Below, one piece after another: positions 25,200 through 35,052 of a stretch of 64,000 bases of DNA. The number at the start of each line of letters is the position of its first letter. Within the stretch, counting starts at the first letter, position 1. The notes beneath the pieces were generated by a model. It was not told the origin of the DNA, made no database searches, and saw only the letters and a list, made by a program, of their open reading frames with translations. A program made the translations under genes and the position numbers. Source of the stretch: Parvularcula sp. BBD 1991-13 (GTDB taxonomy: Bacteria > Pseudomonadota > Alphaproteobacteria > Caulobacterales > Parvularculaceae); assembly GCA_001657385.1 (NCBI GenBank), contig LYSZ01000008.1, positions 62,001 through 126,000 on the forward strand, read 5' to 3'.

Positions 25200-28100
25200 T
25201 CAGGCCGATTTTGCGGCGACGCCCGACGCGGCGGCGAGTTTTTCAGCCCGCGCCAGCAATTCGCGCGGCTCGACGACCCAGAACTTGCCGCGGGCGTTGC
25301 CCCAGTCGTCGAGCAGTCGGCGGGCCTTGGGCGAGCGGGTTTCGCGCCAGTGGCGCTCCACCAGGGCGCGGCATTCCCCGTCGTCGGCGTCGCTCCCGTC
25401 GGGCGCGGTCCGGAAGCGGCGATGGGCGACGTTTTCAGGATTGACCATGTGCTCGAACCCGCCGGTTTCGTCGAACACGTAAGCGCGTCCGCCGGTCATG
25501 CCCGCGCCGAAATTATCGCCGACGGGCCCGAGAATGACGGCGAAGCCGCCGGTCATGTATTCGCAGCCATTGGCCGAGCATCCCTCGATCACCGTGACGG
25601 CGCCGGAGTTGCGCACCGCGAAGCGTCCGCCCGCGCGCCCCGCCGCGAACAGCGCGCCCGAGGTCGCGCCGTAAAGGCAGGTGTTGCCGATAATGGCGTC
25701 GTCGGCGTTCGCCGCGTTCGCCGCCGCCGGGCGCACGACGATGGTCGCCCCGGAAAGCCCCTTGCCCACATAGTCGTTCGCGTCGCCTTCCACCACAAGC
25801 TTCAGGCCGTATGCGGAAAACGCGCCGAGCGACTGGCCGGCCGAACCCGTCAGCCGGATAACAACATGGTCAGCGGTCAGATCGTCGGCGCTGAACCGGC
25901 GCACGATATGCGACGAGGTGCGCGCCCCCACGGCGCGGTCGGTGTTTCTGACCGGATAGGAAAGCTGGACCCGCTCGCGCCGCTCCATGAAGGGTTTCAG
26001 ATCGTCCTCGATGCGCTGGTCGAGGGTGTCGACGACCGCCGCGCGTCCCTTGCGGCTGGAGCGCATCGGCCGTTCGCCGGCGTCCACAAGGGTCAGGATC
26101 GGATTGAGATCGAGATCGTCGAGATGCGGCGCACCGCGCGAGACCTGGTCGAGGAGATCGGCCCGGCCGATCACGTCCTCAAGCGAGGTCGCGCCGAGCG
26201 AGGCGAGGATCTGGCGGGTTTCCTCGGCGATGAAGGTCATCAGCGTCACCACATGGTCCGGCAGGCCGGGGAACCGCGCGCGCAGATCCTCGTCCTGGGT
26301 GCACACGCCCACGGGACAGGTGTTGGAATGGCACTGGCGCACCATCAGACAGCCCATGGCGACCAGCGAAATCGTGCCGACGCCGTATTCCTCCGCCCCC
26401 AGCATGGCCGCGATGACCACGTCGCGGCCGGTGCGGATGCCGCCGTCGGTGCGCAGCGTCACCTGGTCGCGGAGATTGTTCAGGGTCAGGACCTGATGCG
26501 CCTCGGACAGGCCCAGCTCCCACGGCGCCCCGGCGAACTTGATCGACGTCTGCGGGCTTGCGCCGGTGCCGCCGACATTGCCGGAGATCAGAATCGTGTC
26601 GGCCTTGGCCTTGGCGACCCCGGCGGCGATGGCGCCGATGCCCGAGGCGGAGACGAGCTTGACGCACACGCGCGCGTCCGGATTGATCTGTTTAAGATCG
26701 TAGATCAGTTGCGCCAGGTCCTCGATCGAATAGATGTCATGGTGCGGCGGCGGCGAGATCAGCGTGACGCCCGGCGTCGAATGCCGCATGCGCGCGATGA
26801 ATTCCGTCACCTTGAAGCCGGGCAATTGTCCGCCCTCGCCCGGTTTGGCGCCCTGCGCCACCTTGATCTCGATCTCGCGGCACTGGTTCAGATATTCCGC
26901 GGTGACGCCGAAGCGGCCGGAGGCGATCTGCTTGACCGCCGAGTTGGCGTTGTCGCCGTTCGGCAGCGGCGCGTAGCGCTCCGGCACCTCGCCGCCCTCG
27001 CCGGAGACGGATTTCGCGCCGATGCGGTTCATGGCGATGTTGAGCGCGCCATGCGCCTCGGGTGACAGCGCGCCGAGGGACATGCCGGGAGTGACGAAAC
27101 GCCGGCGGATGTCGTTCGCCGTTTCCACCGTGCCCACCGGCGCCGGATCGCCCATGGGGCGCACGCGCAAAAGGTCGCGGATTTGCGCCGGAGGCTGATC
27201 ATGCAGCGCGGCCGCGTAGCGGGCGTAGGCGGCCGCATCGTCGTTGCGCACCGCCTGTTGCAGGTCGTGGACGAGGGCGGCTTCGAGAATATGCCGCTCG
27301 CCCTTGCGGCGGTGGCGGTAAAAGCCGCCCACGGGCAGGGGCGGCGCGGCGCCGGCCCAGGCCCTTGCATGCAGTTCCGCCGTCTTCTTTTCCAGCCCGG
27401 CGAGACCGATGCCCGAAATGCGGCTTCTCATGCCGGGGAAAAACTCCTCGACCAGCGTACGCGACAGGCCCAGCGCCTCGAAATTGCAGCCGCCGCGATA
27501 GGCGGAAATCACCGAAATCCCCATTTTGGAAAGGATCTTCGACAGACCCGCCTCAAGCGCGCGTTTGTAATTGAGCGCACACTGACCGATGCTGAGATCG
27601 CCGTAACGCCCCTTGGCGTGGGCGTCCGCGATGCTGTCGAAGGCCAGATAGGGGTTCACCGCCGTCGCGCCGACGCCGACAAGCACCGCCGCATAGTGGG
27701 AATCGACGCATTCGGCGGCGCGCACGATGATGGAGCAGAAAGTCCGCCGCCCGGCATTGGTCAGATGCGCATGGACGCCGCCCGCCGCCAGGATCATGGG
27801 CGCGGGAATTCGACCCTCGCCCTGATATTCGTCCGTCAGGAGAACATGTCCCGCGCCGTCCCTGACCGCGGCCTCGGCCTCCTCGCGAATGCGGTCGAGC
27901 GCGGCCCTCAGCGCCTCGCCGCTGGCGTCCGCGGCGCCCGCGTCATAGGTGCAGTCGATTTCGGCGACGCGCTCGTCCAGGAAACCGGTCAGGCGCTCGC
28001 ACATGCCGTTGGTGAGGATCGGGCTTTCAAGAACGAACACATCCGTCTGGGTCTTGTCCGTCGCCAGTATGTTGCCGAGGTTTTTAAACCGCGTCTTCAG

Positions 28101-29744
28101 GCTCATCACCCCGTCTTCGCGCAACGGATCGATCGGCGGGTTCGTGACCTGGCTGAAATTCTGCCGGAAGAAATGCGACAGCGGGCGATAGTTTTCCGAC
28201 AGGACGGCGATGGGCGTATCGTCGCCCATGGAGCCGATGGCCTCCTTGCCGGTCTCCGCCATCGGCCGCAGGATGAGGTCGAGCGCCTCAAGATCGTAGG
28301 CCGCCGCAGTCTGGCGGCGGACAAGCGCCTCGCCCTCGTAAAGACGGTCTTCCGGACCCGGCCCGATTCGACCTTCGAGTTCGACAATGTTGCCAAGCCA
28401 GTCCGCGTAAGGATGTTTCGCCGACAGATGGTCGAGGATCTCGTCGGAATCGTAGAATGCCGGTTCTTCCATGTCGACCGCGATCATGCGTCCCGGCCCC
28501 AGCGCGCCCCGGGTCAGGACGGTGCGCTCGCCGAGCGGGCACATGCCGGTCTCTGAGCCGACGGCGAGGATGCCGTCCTCGGTGACGGCGTACCGCATCG
28601 GGCGCAGGCCGTTGCGGTCGAGCCCCGCCACCGCCCAGCGCCCGTCATAGGCGGCGATGGCGGCCGGCCCGTCCCACGGCTCCATCACCGCGTTGCAGTA
28701 TTCGTAAAGGGCGCGCCAGTTGGCGGGGATCACGTTGACCCTTTTGGACCACGCCTCGGGAATGAGCAGGGTCTTCGCCATCGGCGCGGACCGCCCCGCG
28801 CGCACGAGCAGTTCGAAGGTCTGGTCGAGCGCGGCGGAGTCCGACGAGCCGGGCTGGATCACCGGCTTGATATGGTCGCCGTCATCGCCGAAAATCGTCG
28901 AGGCCATGCGGATTTCATGGCTCTTCATCCAGTTGATGTTGCCTTTCAGCGTGTTGATCTCGCCATTATGGGCGAGCATGCGGAAGGGCTGCGCCAGGCG
29001 CCATTCGGGGAAGGTGTTCGTCGAATAACGCTGGTGGAAAATCGCCACCCGCGAGACGAACCGCTCGTTCTGAAGATCCGGGTAGAAATTATCGATTTCC
29101 TCGGCAAGGAACATGCCCTTGTAGACGACGTCGCGCGAGGACAGGGAAGAGACATAGAGTTCGTGCAGCCCGGTCTCCCGCGCGCGCTTCTCGATCCGGC
29201 GGCGGACGACATAAAGTATGCGGTCAAGCTCTTCCTGGGGGCGATCCTTGGGATCGCAGAACAGGACCTGTTCGATGGCGGGGCGCGTTGCATTCGCCTT
29301 CTCGCCGAGGCAGCGCGCCTGCACCGGCACCTGCCGCCAGCCGTAGATATAGAAGCCGCGGCGGAGGATTTCCGATTCGACAATGGCGCGCGCGGCGTCC
29401 TGCGCCGAAAAGTTCGTACGCGGTAGGAATATCATGCCGACGCAAATATCTTCATCGCCCGCGTGATGGCCGGTGCGCTCCACATAGGCGCGAAACAGGT
29501 CCTGCGGCACATCGAGGCGGATGCCCGCGCCGTCGCCCGTCTTTCCGTCGGCGTCCACCGCGCCGCGATGCCACACCGCCTTCAGGGCCGCGATCGCCAT
29601 GTCGACGATTTCGCGCCGCGGCCGCGCGTCCAGCGCCGCCACCAGCCCGACGCCGCAGGCGTCGCGCTCAGAGGACGGATCGTAAGCCCCTGCGCGGGTC
29701 AAAAGATCCCGGCGGCGCCGGTATGTTTCAACATAATCAGTCAT
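25200..29744 (-). CDS. gltB: Glutamate synthase (NADPH) large subunit
   Basis: The 1514-residue alpha subunit of GOGAT, which transfers the glutamine amide to 2-oxoglutarate. A short propeptide precedes Cys30 in ERDACGVGLVA, the expected N-terminal nucleophile of the glutaminase domain after processing. A central and FMN-binding synthase region follows (GEGGEVPERYAPLPNGDNANS near residue 915), then the 3Fe-4S ligands in CHSNTCPVGVC near residue 1135. The C-terminal beta-helix (GXG) domain ends the protein. The order gltD then gltB is reversed relative to the common gltBD. It lies last in the glnK-amtB-gltD-gltB run. Confidence 0.98.
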   Translation of the reverse strand: MTDYVETYRRRRDLLTRAGAYDPSSERDACGVGLVAALDARPRREIVDMAIAALKAVWHRGAVDADGKTGDGAGIRLDVPQDLFRAYVERTGHHAGDEDICVGMIFLPRTNFSAQDAARAIVESEILRRGFYIYGWRQVPVQARCLGEKANATRPAIEQVLFCDPKDRPQEELDRILYVVRRRIEKRARETGLHELYVSSLSSRDVVYKGMFLAEEIDNFYPDLQNERFVSRVAIFHQRYSTNTFPEWRLAQPFRMLAHNGEINTLKGNINWMKSHEIRMASTIFGDDGDHIKPVIQPGSSDSAALDQTFELLVRAGRSAPMAKTLLIPEAWSKRVNVIPANWRALYEYCNAVMEPWDGPAAIAAYDGRWAVAGLDRNGLRPMRYAVTEDGILAVGSETGMCPLGERTVLTRGALGPGRMIAVDMEEPAFYDSDEILDHLSAKHPYADWLGNIVELEGRIGPGPEDRLYEGEALVRRQTAAAYDLEALDLILRPMAETGKEAIGSMGDDTPIAVLSENYRPLSHFFRQNFSQVTNPPIDPLREDGVMSLKTRFKNLGNILATDKTQTDVFVLESPILTNGMCERLTGFLDERVAEIDCTYDAGAADASGEALRAALDRIREEAEAAVRDGAGHVLLTDEYQGEGRIPAPMILAAGGVHAHLTNAGRRTFCSIIVRAAECVDSHYAAVLVGVGATAVNPYLAFDSIADAHAKGRYGDLSIGQCALNYKRALEAGLSKILSKMGISVISAYRGGCNFEALGLSRTLVEEFFPGMRSRISGIGLAGLEKKTAELHARAWAGAAPPLPVGGFYRHRRKGERHILEAALVHDLQQAVRNDDAAAYARYAAALHDQPPAQIRDLLRVRPMGDPAPVGTVETANDIRRRFVTPGMSLGALSPEAHGALNIAMNRIGAKSVSGEGGEVPERYAPLPNGDNANSAVKQIASGRFGVTAEYLNQCREIEIKVAQGAKPGEGGQLPGFKVTEFIARMRHSTPGVTLISPPPHHDIYSIEDLAQLIYDLKQINPDARVCVKLVSASGIGAIAAGVAKAKADTILISGNVGGTGASPQTSIKFAGAPWELGLSEAHQVLTLNNLRDQVTLRTDGGIRTGRDVVIAAMLGAEEYGVGTISLVAMGCLMVRQCHSNTCPVGVCTQDEDLRARFPGLPDHVVTLMTFIAEETRQILASLGATSLEDVIGRADLLDQVSRGAPHLDDLDLNPILTLVDAGERPMRSSRKGRAAVVDTLDQRIEDDLKPFMERRERVQLSYPVRNTDRAVGARTSSHIVRRFSADDLTADHVVIRLTGSAGQSLGAFSAYGLKLVVEGDANDYVGKGLSGATIVVRPAAANAANADDAIIGNTCLYGATSGALFAAGRAGGRFAVRNSGAVTVIEGCSANGCEYMTGGFAVILGPVGDNFGAGMTGGRAYVFDETGGFEHMVNPENVAHRRFRTAPDGSDADDGECRALVERHWRETRSPKARRLLDDWGNARGKFWVVEPRELLARAEKLAAASGVAAKSA

Positions 29745-29796
29745 GGCGTTTTTCTGTTCCGGGTTCTCGGCGCGGCCGTTCCGGCGCCGGGGCGGC

Positions 29797-31227
29797 CTAT
29801 TCCGCCGCGATCGGGCGCGCCGCCGTTTCCGACAGGGCCTTGATCATGGCGGCCGCGGCCTCGCGGCCATCGCGGATCGCCCATACCACAAGCGAGGCGC
29901 CGCGAACAATGTCGCCGGCGGCGTAGACCCCGGGCGCGGACGTCTCCAGCGTGAGCGGATCGACCCGGATCGTGCCGCGGGCGGTGACGGCGAGTTCGGG
30001 CGCGTCGAACAGCGCCGGCGCGTCCTCCGGCTCGAACCCGAGCGCCTTGATCACAAGGTCAGCGTCAAGATCGAATTCGGAATCCGGGATTTCCACCGGC
30101 GCGCGGCGCCCGGACGCATCCGCCGCGCCAAGCTCCATCCGCGCCGCGCGCAGGCCCGTCACCCGCTGCGCGTCGCCGAGCACCGCCTTGGGCGCGGCCA
30201 GCCATTCGAACCGCACGCCCTCCTGTTCGGCGTTGGCGACCTCGCGCGCCGATCCCGGCATGTTGCGCCGGTCCCGGCGGTAAAGACAGGATACGGACAA
30301 AGCGCCCTGCCGCACCGAGGTGCGCACGCAATCCATGGCCGTGTCGCCGCCGCCGATGACGACGACCTTCTTGCCGTCGGCGTTGAGCGCGCCGGAATCG
30401 AACGCCGCCACGGCGTCGCCCAGTCCCTTGCGGTTGGACGCGGTCAGGAAGTCCAGCGCCGGCACGACGCCCGCATTGCCCGCCCCCGGACAGATCAGGT
30501 CGCGCGGCTTGTAGACGCCCGTCGCGATCAGCACCGCGTCATGGTCGCTGCGCAGATCGGAAAGACTGGCGTCGCGGCCGACCTCGAAATTGAGGCGGAA
30601 CCGGACGCCGCTCGCTTCAAGATGCTTCGTGCGACGTTCCACCACGCGCTTTTCGAGCTTGAAATTGGGGATGCCGTAAATCATCAACCCGCCGACACGG
30701 TCGTAGCGGTCGTACACCGTCGCCTGGATGCCGGCGCGGCGAAGCTCCTCGGCGGCGGCGAGGCCGGCCGGCCCCGCGCCGATGATCCCGACCGACTGCG
30801 GGCGCTCGACCGCGGGGCGAACCGGCTTCACCCAGCCGTTGTCCCACGCGGTTTCCGTGATGTATTGCTCCACTGCGCCGATCGTCACCGTTCCGTGTCC
30901 GGATTGCTCGATCACGCAGGAGCCTTCGCACAGCCGGTCCTGGGGACAGATTCGTCCGCACACCTCGGGCATGTTATTGGTGGCGGAAGACACCGCATAG
31001 GCTTCTTCCATGCGCCCCTCGGCGACAAGCTTGAGCCAGTCGGGGATATTGTTGCCGAGCGGACAATGATCCTGGCAGAACGGCACGCCGCACTGGCTGC
31101 AGCGGGACGCCTGCGCCGCAGCGTTATCCGCAGCGAAACGCTGATAGATCTCGTCGAAATCCCGACGGCGCTCGCCGGGATTTCTGATCTGCGGGGTCTC
31201 TCGATCGAGAGACGTGAATTTCAGCAT
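29797..31227 (-). CDS. gltD: Glutamate synthase (NADPH) small subunit
   Basis: A 476-residue beta subunit that passes electrons from NADPH via FAD and 4Fe-4S clusters to GltB. The N-terminal cysteines are in RCSQCGVPFCQDHCPLGN near residue 42 and the CGRICPQDRLCEGSCV stretch near residue 90. The FAD site is GIIGAGPAGLAAAEELRR near residue 148 and the NADPH site VVIGGGDTAMDCVR near residue 290. It is followed by gltB after 52 bases and preceded by amtB after 30 bases. Confidence 0.97.
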   Translation of the reverse strand: MLKFTSLDRETPQIRNPGERRRDFDEIYQRFAADNAAAQASRCSQCGVPFCQDHCPLGNNIPDWLKLVAEGRMEEAYAVSSATNNMPEVCGRICPQDRLCEGSCVIEQSGHGTVTIGAVEQYITETAWDNGWVKPVRPAVERPQSVGIIGAGPAGLAAAEELRRAGIQATVYDRYDRVGGLMIYGIPNFKLEKRVVERRTKHLEASGVRFRLNFEVGRDASLSDLRSDHDAVLIATGVYKPRDLICPGAGNAGVVPALDFLTASNRKGLGDAVAAFDSGALNADGKKVVVIGGGDTAMDCVRTSVRQGALSVSCLYRRDRRNMPGSAREVANAEQEGVRFEWLAAPKAVLGDAQRVTGLRAARMELGAADASGRRAPVEIPDSEFDLDADLVIKALGFEPEDAPALFDAPELAVTARGTIRVDPLTLETSAPGVYAAGDIVRGASLVVWAIRDGREAAAAMIKALSETAARPIAAE

Positions 31228-31257
31228 CCGTTCTGAAATGGGTCGTCTCCTGCATGC

Positions 31258-32589
31258 CTAGTTGGAAGCAAACTCCGGGTAGGCTTCAAGACCGAGTTCC
31301 GCCTTGTCCAGCCCCGCGCGCTCATCCTCTTTGCTAGCACGAATACCAAGAGTGTACCTCAATGCAAGCCAGCAGATTAGGCTAATGCTAAACACGAATA
31401 TGCCAATGACGACGACGCCCAGCAATTGCACGGCGTAGCTCGCATCGCTGTTGGACAAAGGCACGATCAGCGTGCCCCAGACGCCGCAGAAAAGATGCGC
31501 CGGGATGGCGCCGACGACGTCGTCAAGCTTCACCCTGTCGAGCAGCGGAATGGTAAATGTGACGATGGCCCCGCCGACGGCGCCGATGGCGATCGCCTGC
31601 CACACCGCGGGGGTCAGCGGCTCCGCCGTGATCGACACCAGCCCGCCGATAGCGCCGTTGAGAACGATGGTCAGATCGACTTTCCTGTAAAGCGTCTGGG
31701 TCAGCGCCAGGGCGGCGATGACGCCGCCGCACGCCGCCATGTTGGTGTTGACGAAGATCTTCGCCACCGAGATGGAATCGTCGATGCTGCCGAGCGCAAG
31801 CTGCGAGCCGCCGTTGAAGCCGAACCAGCCGAGCCAGAGGATGAACGTTCCCAGCGTCGCCAGCGGCAGCGACGAGCCGGGAATCGGCACGACCCTGCCG
31901 TCGACATATTTGCCGACCCGCGGCCCGAGGACGAAAGCGCCGGCCAGCGCCGCCCAGCCGCCGGTCGAGTGAACCAGCGTCGAACCGGCGAAATCGGAAA
32001 AGCCGAGCCCGTCGAGCCAGCCCTCGCCCCACTCCCACGACGCCTGGATCGGATAGATGAAGCCGGTCAGCAGCGCGACGAAAATCAGGAACGGGAACAG
32101 CTTGATCCGCTCGGCGAGGGCGCCGGAGACGATCGAGGCGGCCGTCGCCACGAACACCATCTGGAAAAACCAGTCGGCATGGGCCGAATAGCCGAGGCCG
32201 ACCGGATCGCTGTCGTCGGCGCCCCACGCGCCGAAAGACCCCAGCAGGGCGTTATCGGGATCGCCGTAGATGAGATTGTAGCCGACGAGGTAGACCATCA
32301 CCCCCGCGACCGAGAACAACGCAATGTTCTTGAGACAGATCGTCGCGGCGTTTTTGGAGCGCACCAAGCCCGCTTCGAGCATGCAGAAGCCGGCGGCCAT
32401 GAACATCACCACCATGCCGGAGACGAGAAACAGAAGCGTGTTGAAAACAAAGACAGACGCTTCCGATGCGGCCAACGCATCGGAAGCGCCGGCGTCCTGG
32501 GCCTGGGCGGCGGACATCGTCACGGTCCCGAGCGCCGCCATGGCGAGCAGCGCTTTTTTACAGAGTGTCATTGCAGTTACAGATCCCAT
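31258..32589 (-). CDS. amtB: Ammonium transporter (Amt/MEP family)
   Basis: A 443-residue membrane protein with an N-terminal signal (AAQAQ at about residue 31) and about eleven helices. Family segments include GFCMLEAGLVRSKNAATIC near residue 67, DFAGSTLVHSTGGWAALAGA near residue 202 and the pore His-containing HLFCGVWGTLIVPL stretch near residue 366. It conducts ammonium/ammonia into the cell and is normally blocked by the PII protein, whose gene lies seven bases upstream. The length and signal match proteobacterial AmtB. Confidence 0.97.
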   Translation of the reverse strand: MGSVTAMTLCKKALLAMAALGTVTMSAAQAQDAGASDALAASEASVFVFNTLLFLVSGMVVMFMAAGFCMLEAGLVRSKNAATICLKNIALFSVAGVMVYLVGYNLIYGDPDNALLGSFGAWGADDSDPVGLGYSAHADWFFQMVFVATAASIVSGALAERIKLFPFLIFVALLTGFIYPIQASWEWGEGWLDGLGFSDFAGSTLVHSTGGWAALAGAFVLGPRVGKYVDGRVVPIPGSSLPLATLGTFILWLGWFGFNGGSQLALGSIDDSISVAKIFVNTNMAACGGVIAALALTQTLYRKVDLTIVLNGAIGGLVSITAEPLTPAVWQAIAIGAVGGAIVTFTIPLLDRVKLDDVVGAIPAHLFCGVWGTLIVPLSNSDASYAVQLLGVVVIGIFVFSISLICWLALRYTLGIRASKEDERAGLDKAELGLEAYPEFASN

Positions 32590-32596
32590 CCGCCGC

Positions 32597-32935
32597 TTAC
32601 AGTGCGTCCGCGCCGGTTTCCCCCGTGCGAACGCGCATCGCCTCCTCCAGGTCGAAGACGAACACCTTCCCGTCGCCGATGCGGTCGGTCTTGGCGCTGT
32701 TCCGGATCGTGTCGACGACGGAGGCCGCCTGCGATTCGTCGATCGCGATTTCCAGTTTGACCTTCGGCACGAAGTCCACCTTGTACTCCGCCCCCCGATA
32801 GACCTCGCTATGGCCTTTCTGCCGGCCGAACCCCTTCACCTCGCTCACCGTCATGCCTTCGACGCCGATCGAGGTCAGCGCCTGCCTGACGCCGTCGAGC
32901 TTGTGAGGTTTTATGACAGCAACAATGTATTTCAT
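32597..32935 (-). CDS. glnK: PII signal-transduction protein
   Basis: A 112-residue PII protein that reports 2-oxoglutarate, ATP/ADP and glutamine status. The T-loop Tyr that is uridylylated in proteobacteria is present in HSEVYRGAEYKVDFVPK (Tyr51), and the C-terminal signature GDGKVFVFDLEEAMRVRTGE is intact. Direct linkage to amtB marks it as the GlnK paralogue that gates the channel. I chose the ATG at 32935 (MKYIVAVIKPHK); upstream in-frame extensions are not PII-like. Confidence 0.97.
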   Translation of the reverse strand: MKYIVAVIKPHKLDGVRQALTSIGVEGMTVSEVKGFGRQKGHSEVYRGAEYKVDFVPKVKLEIAIDESQAASVVDTIRNSAKTDRIGDGKVFVFDLEEAMRVRTGETGADAL

Positions 32936-33273
32936 CTGTACCAACACCTTTTCCGCACCGCGGCGGCGCCGCAAGACCCGCATGACGGTATTACGACAGA
33001 CTGTGCAGCGCAACAAAAAAGTACCCTCACCGCCGACCAAGCTCGAATCTGAGGCGTTTGACGCCATCAAAATTTCAAAAATTAGAATTTAATGTCACGA
33101 ATTTAGCAAAACAAGCCCTTTTTGCCAAATACGGCCATAGGCATTTGTGCGCCGCACAATCATCAGCCGGAATACATTCAGTAGGGGGACAGTTACGCCG
33201 CGCGGCGACCGAGGGGGGCGGGGGGGGCGGGCCAAGGCCCGGACCGGGGCGCGGGCGCCGCGGCCCGCGCGGT
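32936..33273 (-). promoter_or_regulatory. Upstream region of the glnK-amtB-gltDB block
   Basis: A 338-base gap between the porin and glnK. It contains an AT-rich stretch at 33067-33110, unusual for this genome, and a perfect inverted repeat TTGTGC-N3-GCACAA at 33145-33159, which could be a regulator site. I looked for a sigma-54 (-24/-12) promoter on the minus strand and found none with proper GG-N10-GC spacing. The end near the porin is a G-run (33213-33231). The control of this operon remains unassigned. Confidence 0.4.
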
Positions 33274-34812
33274 TCAGAAACTGTATTTCGTGGAGAACAG
33301 GAAGCGGTTCATGTCCCCGTCCCGGCCGTCCTCAAGACGGCGGTTCGCGAAGATGTATTCGAACCCGGCGTCCAGTTTCGGCACGATCGTGTAAATAATA
33401 TTGGCGTGCACGGAGTAGACCTGGTCCGTCACGGCGCCGCCGACAAGGCTCATCGGGTTGTCGGCGCGGAAATAACCGCCGGTCAGATTGGAGCGCCATT
33501 TCTCCGACCAGAAATGACGGTAGGATGCAAAGCCGGAAAACGTGTCGATCGTATCGAGCTCGCCGGACAGCTTGACCGCGGCGTCGTTTACGATGTTCAC
33601 GCCGATATAGCGGCCGATGCCCGCGCCGTAGGTCGCCATGAACCGGAAATCGTCGCGCGCGCCGACATTGAGCTTGCCGGAAAGGCTCACCCCGTAGCCG
33701 AACACCGTGTCCGACACCGCGCCGGGGACGATCTCGTCTTCGACATGCAGCACCCGCATCAGGGCCGCGGCGGTGAGGTGGCCCCAGTCGGATTTCCTGT
33801 TATAGCGCAAGACCAGGTCGGGCGCGATGTCGTCACCGGCAAGGAGGCGTTCCCCGGCCGCACCGGTGATCTCCGTTTCCGGTTGCTCCAGGGCGATCTG
33901 GAACGGTCCGCGCGTATACCGGATCATCGGCTGGCGGATGAACACCGTGCCTTCGGTCGGCCCGATGAAGTCGAGATTGTCCGGCAGCGCGCCGACGTCC
34001 TGAAACGTCGACCAGGCCTGGCCGAGCAGCCAGTTGTTGACGGTCACGTAGGCCTGCCGCATGCGCGGCGTGAAGCTGTTGGAGACCCGCTCGTTCCCGT
34101 CGCTCGTGACCTGGAAGTCGAATTCCAGCCGTCCGCCGATGTCGAGCCCGCCGCGCTCGGTCGCCACGTCAAAAATGAACCGCGTCTCGCGCGGGTTGAA
34201 ATCGAAATCCGGCCCGTCGCCCTCGCCGCCGACCGGCACCAGCGCGGGAATGTAGAAGTCCCGCCCGATGCTGCTGGAAGGCAGTTCGCCCCCGGAGAAA
34301 TCCGTGACGGAGGCGTCAAGCTTCAAATAGCCGCTGAAATCGACATTGACGTCGCCTACGGTGAACCCGTCCCGGGGCCCGGCCGGCGTTTCCTTTTGCG
34401 CGCTGACGCCGCCGGGCGTGTCGAGTTCGACCAGGATCACGTCCGGGCCGGATCGCGTATCGGCGCGGCCGGGCCGGACGACCTTGGCGCCGCTCGATTC
34501 GCTCAGGATGGCGGCGGCTTCCTTGACGCTCACCGTCTCGACCGAGGTCAGGCTCGCGCCGTCGTCGAGCCGTTGCAGGATCAGGTCGAGTTTGTTTTCC
34601 AGCGCGGAAACGCGGTCCTCAAGGCTTTCCGCCCCGGCCTGGGCGTTGGCGGCGCCGGCGAGCGCGCTGGCGCCGAGCAGCGCGGCGGCGAATACGCGCG
34701 CCCTTACCCGCACCCGGCTCGGGGACCGGCTGAGGGGCCGGTTCAGGGTATGGGCGCCGTCCCGGCCGGCGCCGTTTTCAGGTCTGAAACATCCGCTGTC
34801 TTGACTGTCCAT
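33274..34812 (-). CDS. DcaP-like outer-membrane porin
   Basis: A 512-residue precursor. An export signal core (FAAALLGASALAGAANAQA) sits near residues 41-59 after a long N-terminal stretch, followed by a short coiled-coil (LEDRVSALENKLDLILQRL). The body is a beta-barrel with strands such as FSGYLKLDASVTDF near residue 158 and the family segment NNWLLGQAWSTFQDVGALPD near residue 263, and it ends with Phe, as outer-membrane barrels do. This matches the DcaP-type trimeric porins, which take up dicarboxylates or other small anions. SD-like AAGGGAG precedes the ATG. It is divergent from acs, so a link to carboxylate use is plausible but inferred. Confidence 0.85.
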   Translation of the reverse strand: MDSQDSGCFRPENGAGRDGAHTLNRPLSRSPSRVRVRARVFAAALLGASALAGAANAQAGAESLEDRVSALENKLDLILQRLDDGASLTSVETVSVKEAAAILSESSGAKVVRPGRADTRSGPDVILVELDTPGGVSAQKETPAGPRDGFTVGDVNVDFSGYLKLDASVTDFSGGELPSSSIGRDFYIPALVPVGGEGDGPDFDFNPRETRFIFDVATERGGLDIGGRLEFDFQVTSDGNERVSNSFTPRMRQAYVTVNNWLLGQAWSTFQDVGALPDNLDFIGPTEGTVFIRQPMIRYTRGPFQIALEQPETEITGAAGERLLAGDDIAPDLVLRYNRKSDWGHLTAAALMRVLHVEDEIVPGAVSDTVFGYGVSLSGKLNVGARDDFRFMATYGAGIGRYIGVNIVNDAAVKLSGELDTIDTFSGFASYRHFWSEKWRSNLTGGYFRADNPMSLVGGAVTDQVYSVHANIIYTIVPKLDAGFEYIFANRRLEDGRDGDMNRFLFSTKYSF

Positions 34813-35052
34813 CGGGCTCTCCCTTCCCTAATCGCGATTGCCGATCATTTTTGACGAACTATGCGGGCGACCATGGCCGGCGCGCTATTGGCCAAAGGTC
34901 TATGCGACGAAGGTCGAATGGTAAGCGAAACGGCCTTGCGCGATGCTTCTCGGCGCATGAACAGCGCCGCCCGCGGGGCGATCCCGTTCGCGGCGAAGGA
35001 TCTGAAAACCGGCCTTACGCCCCGGCCCGACAACCCCCACGAGGAGGGAGCC

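Noticed and set aside
33060-33180. Possible sigma-54 promoter before glnK
   Set aside because: GG and GC dinucleotides in the AT-rich tract are spaced 8 or 9 bases apart, not the required 10, and the -24 and -12 elements match poorly.
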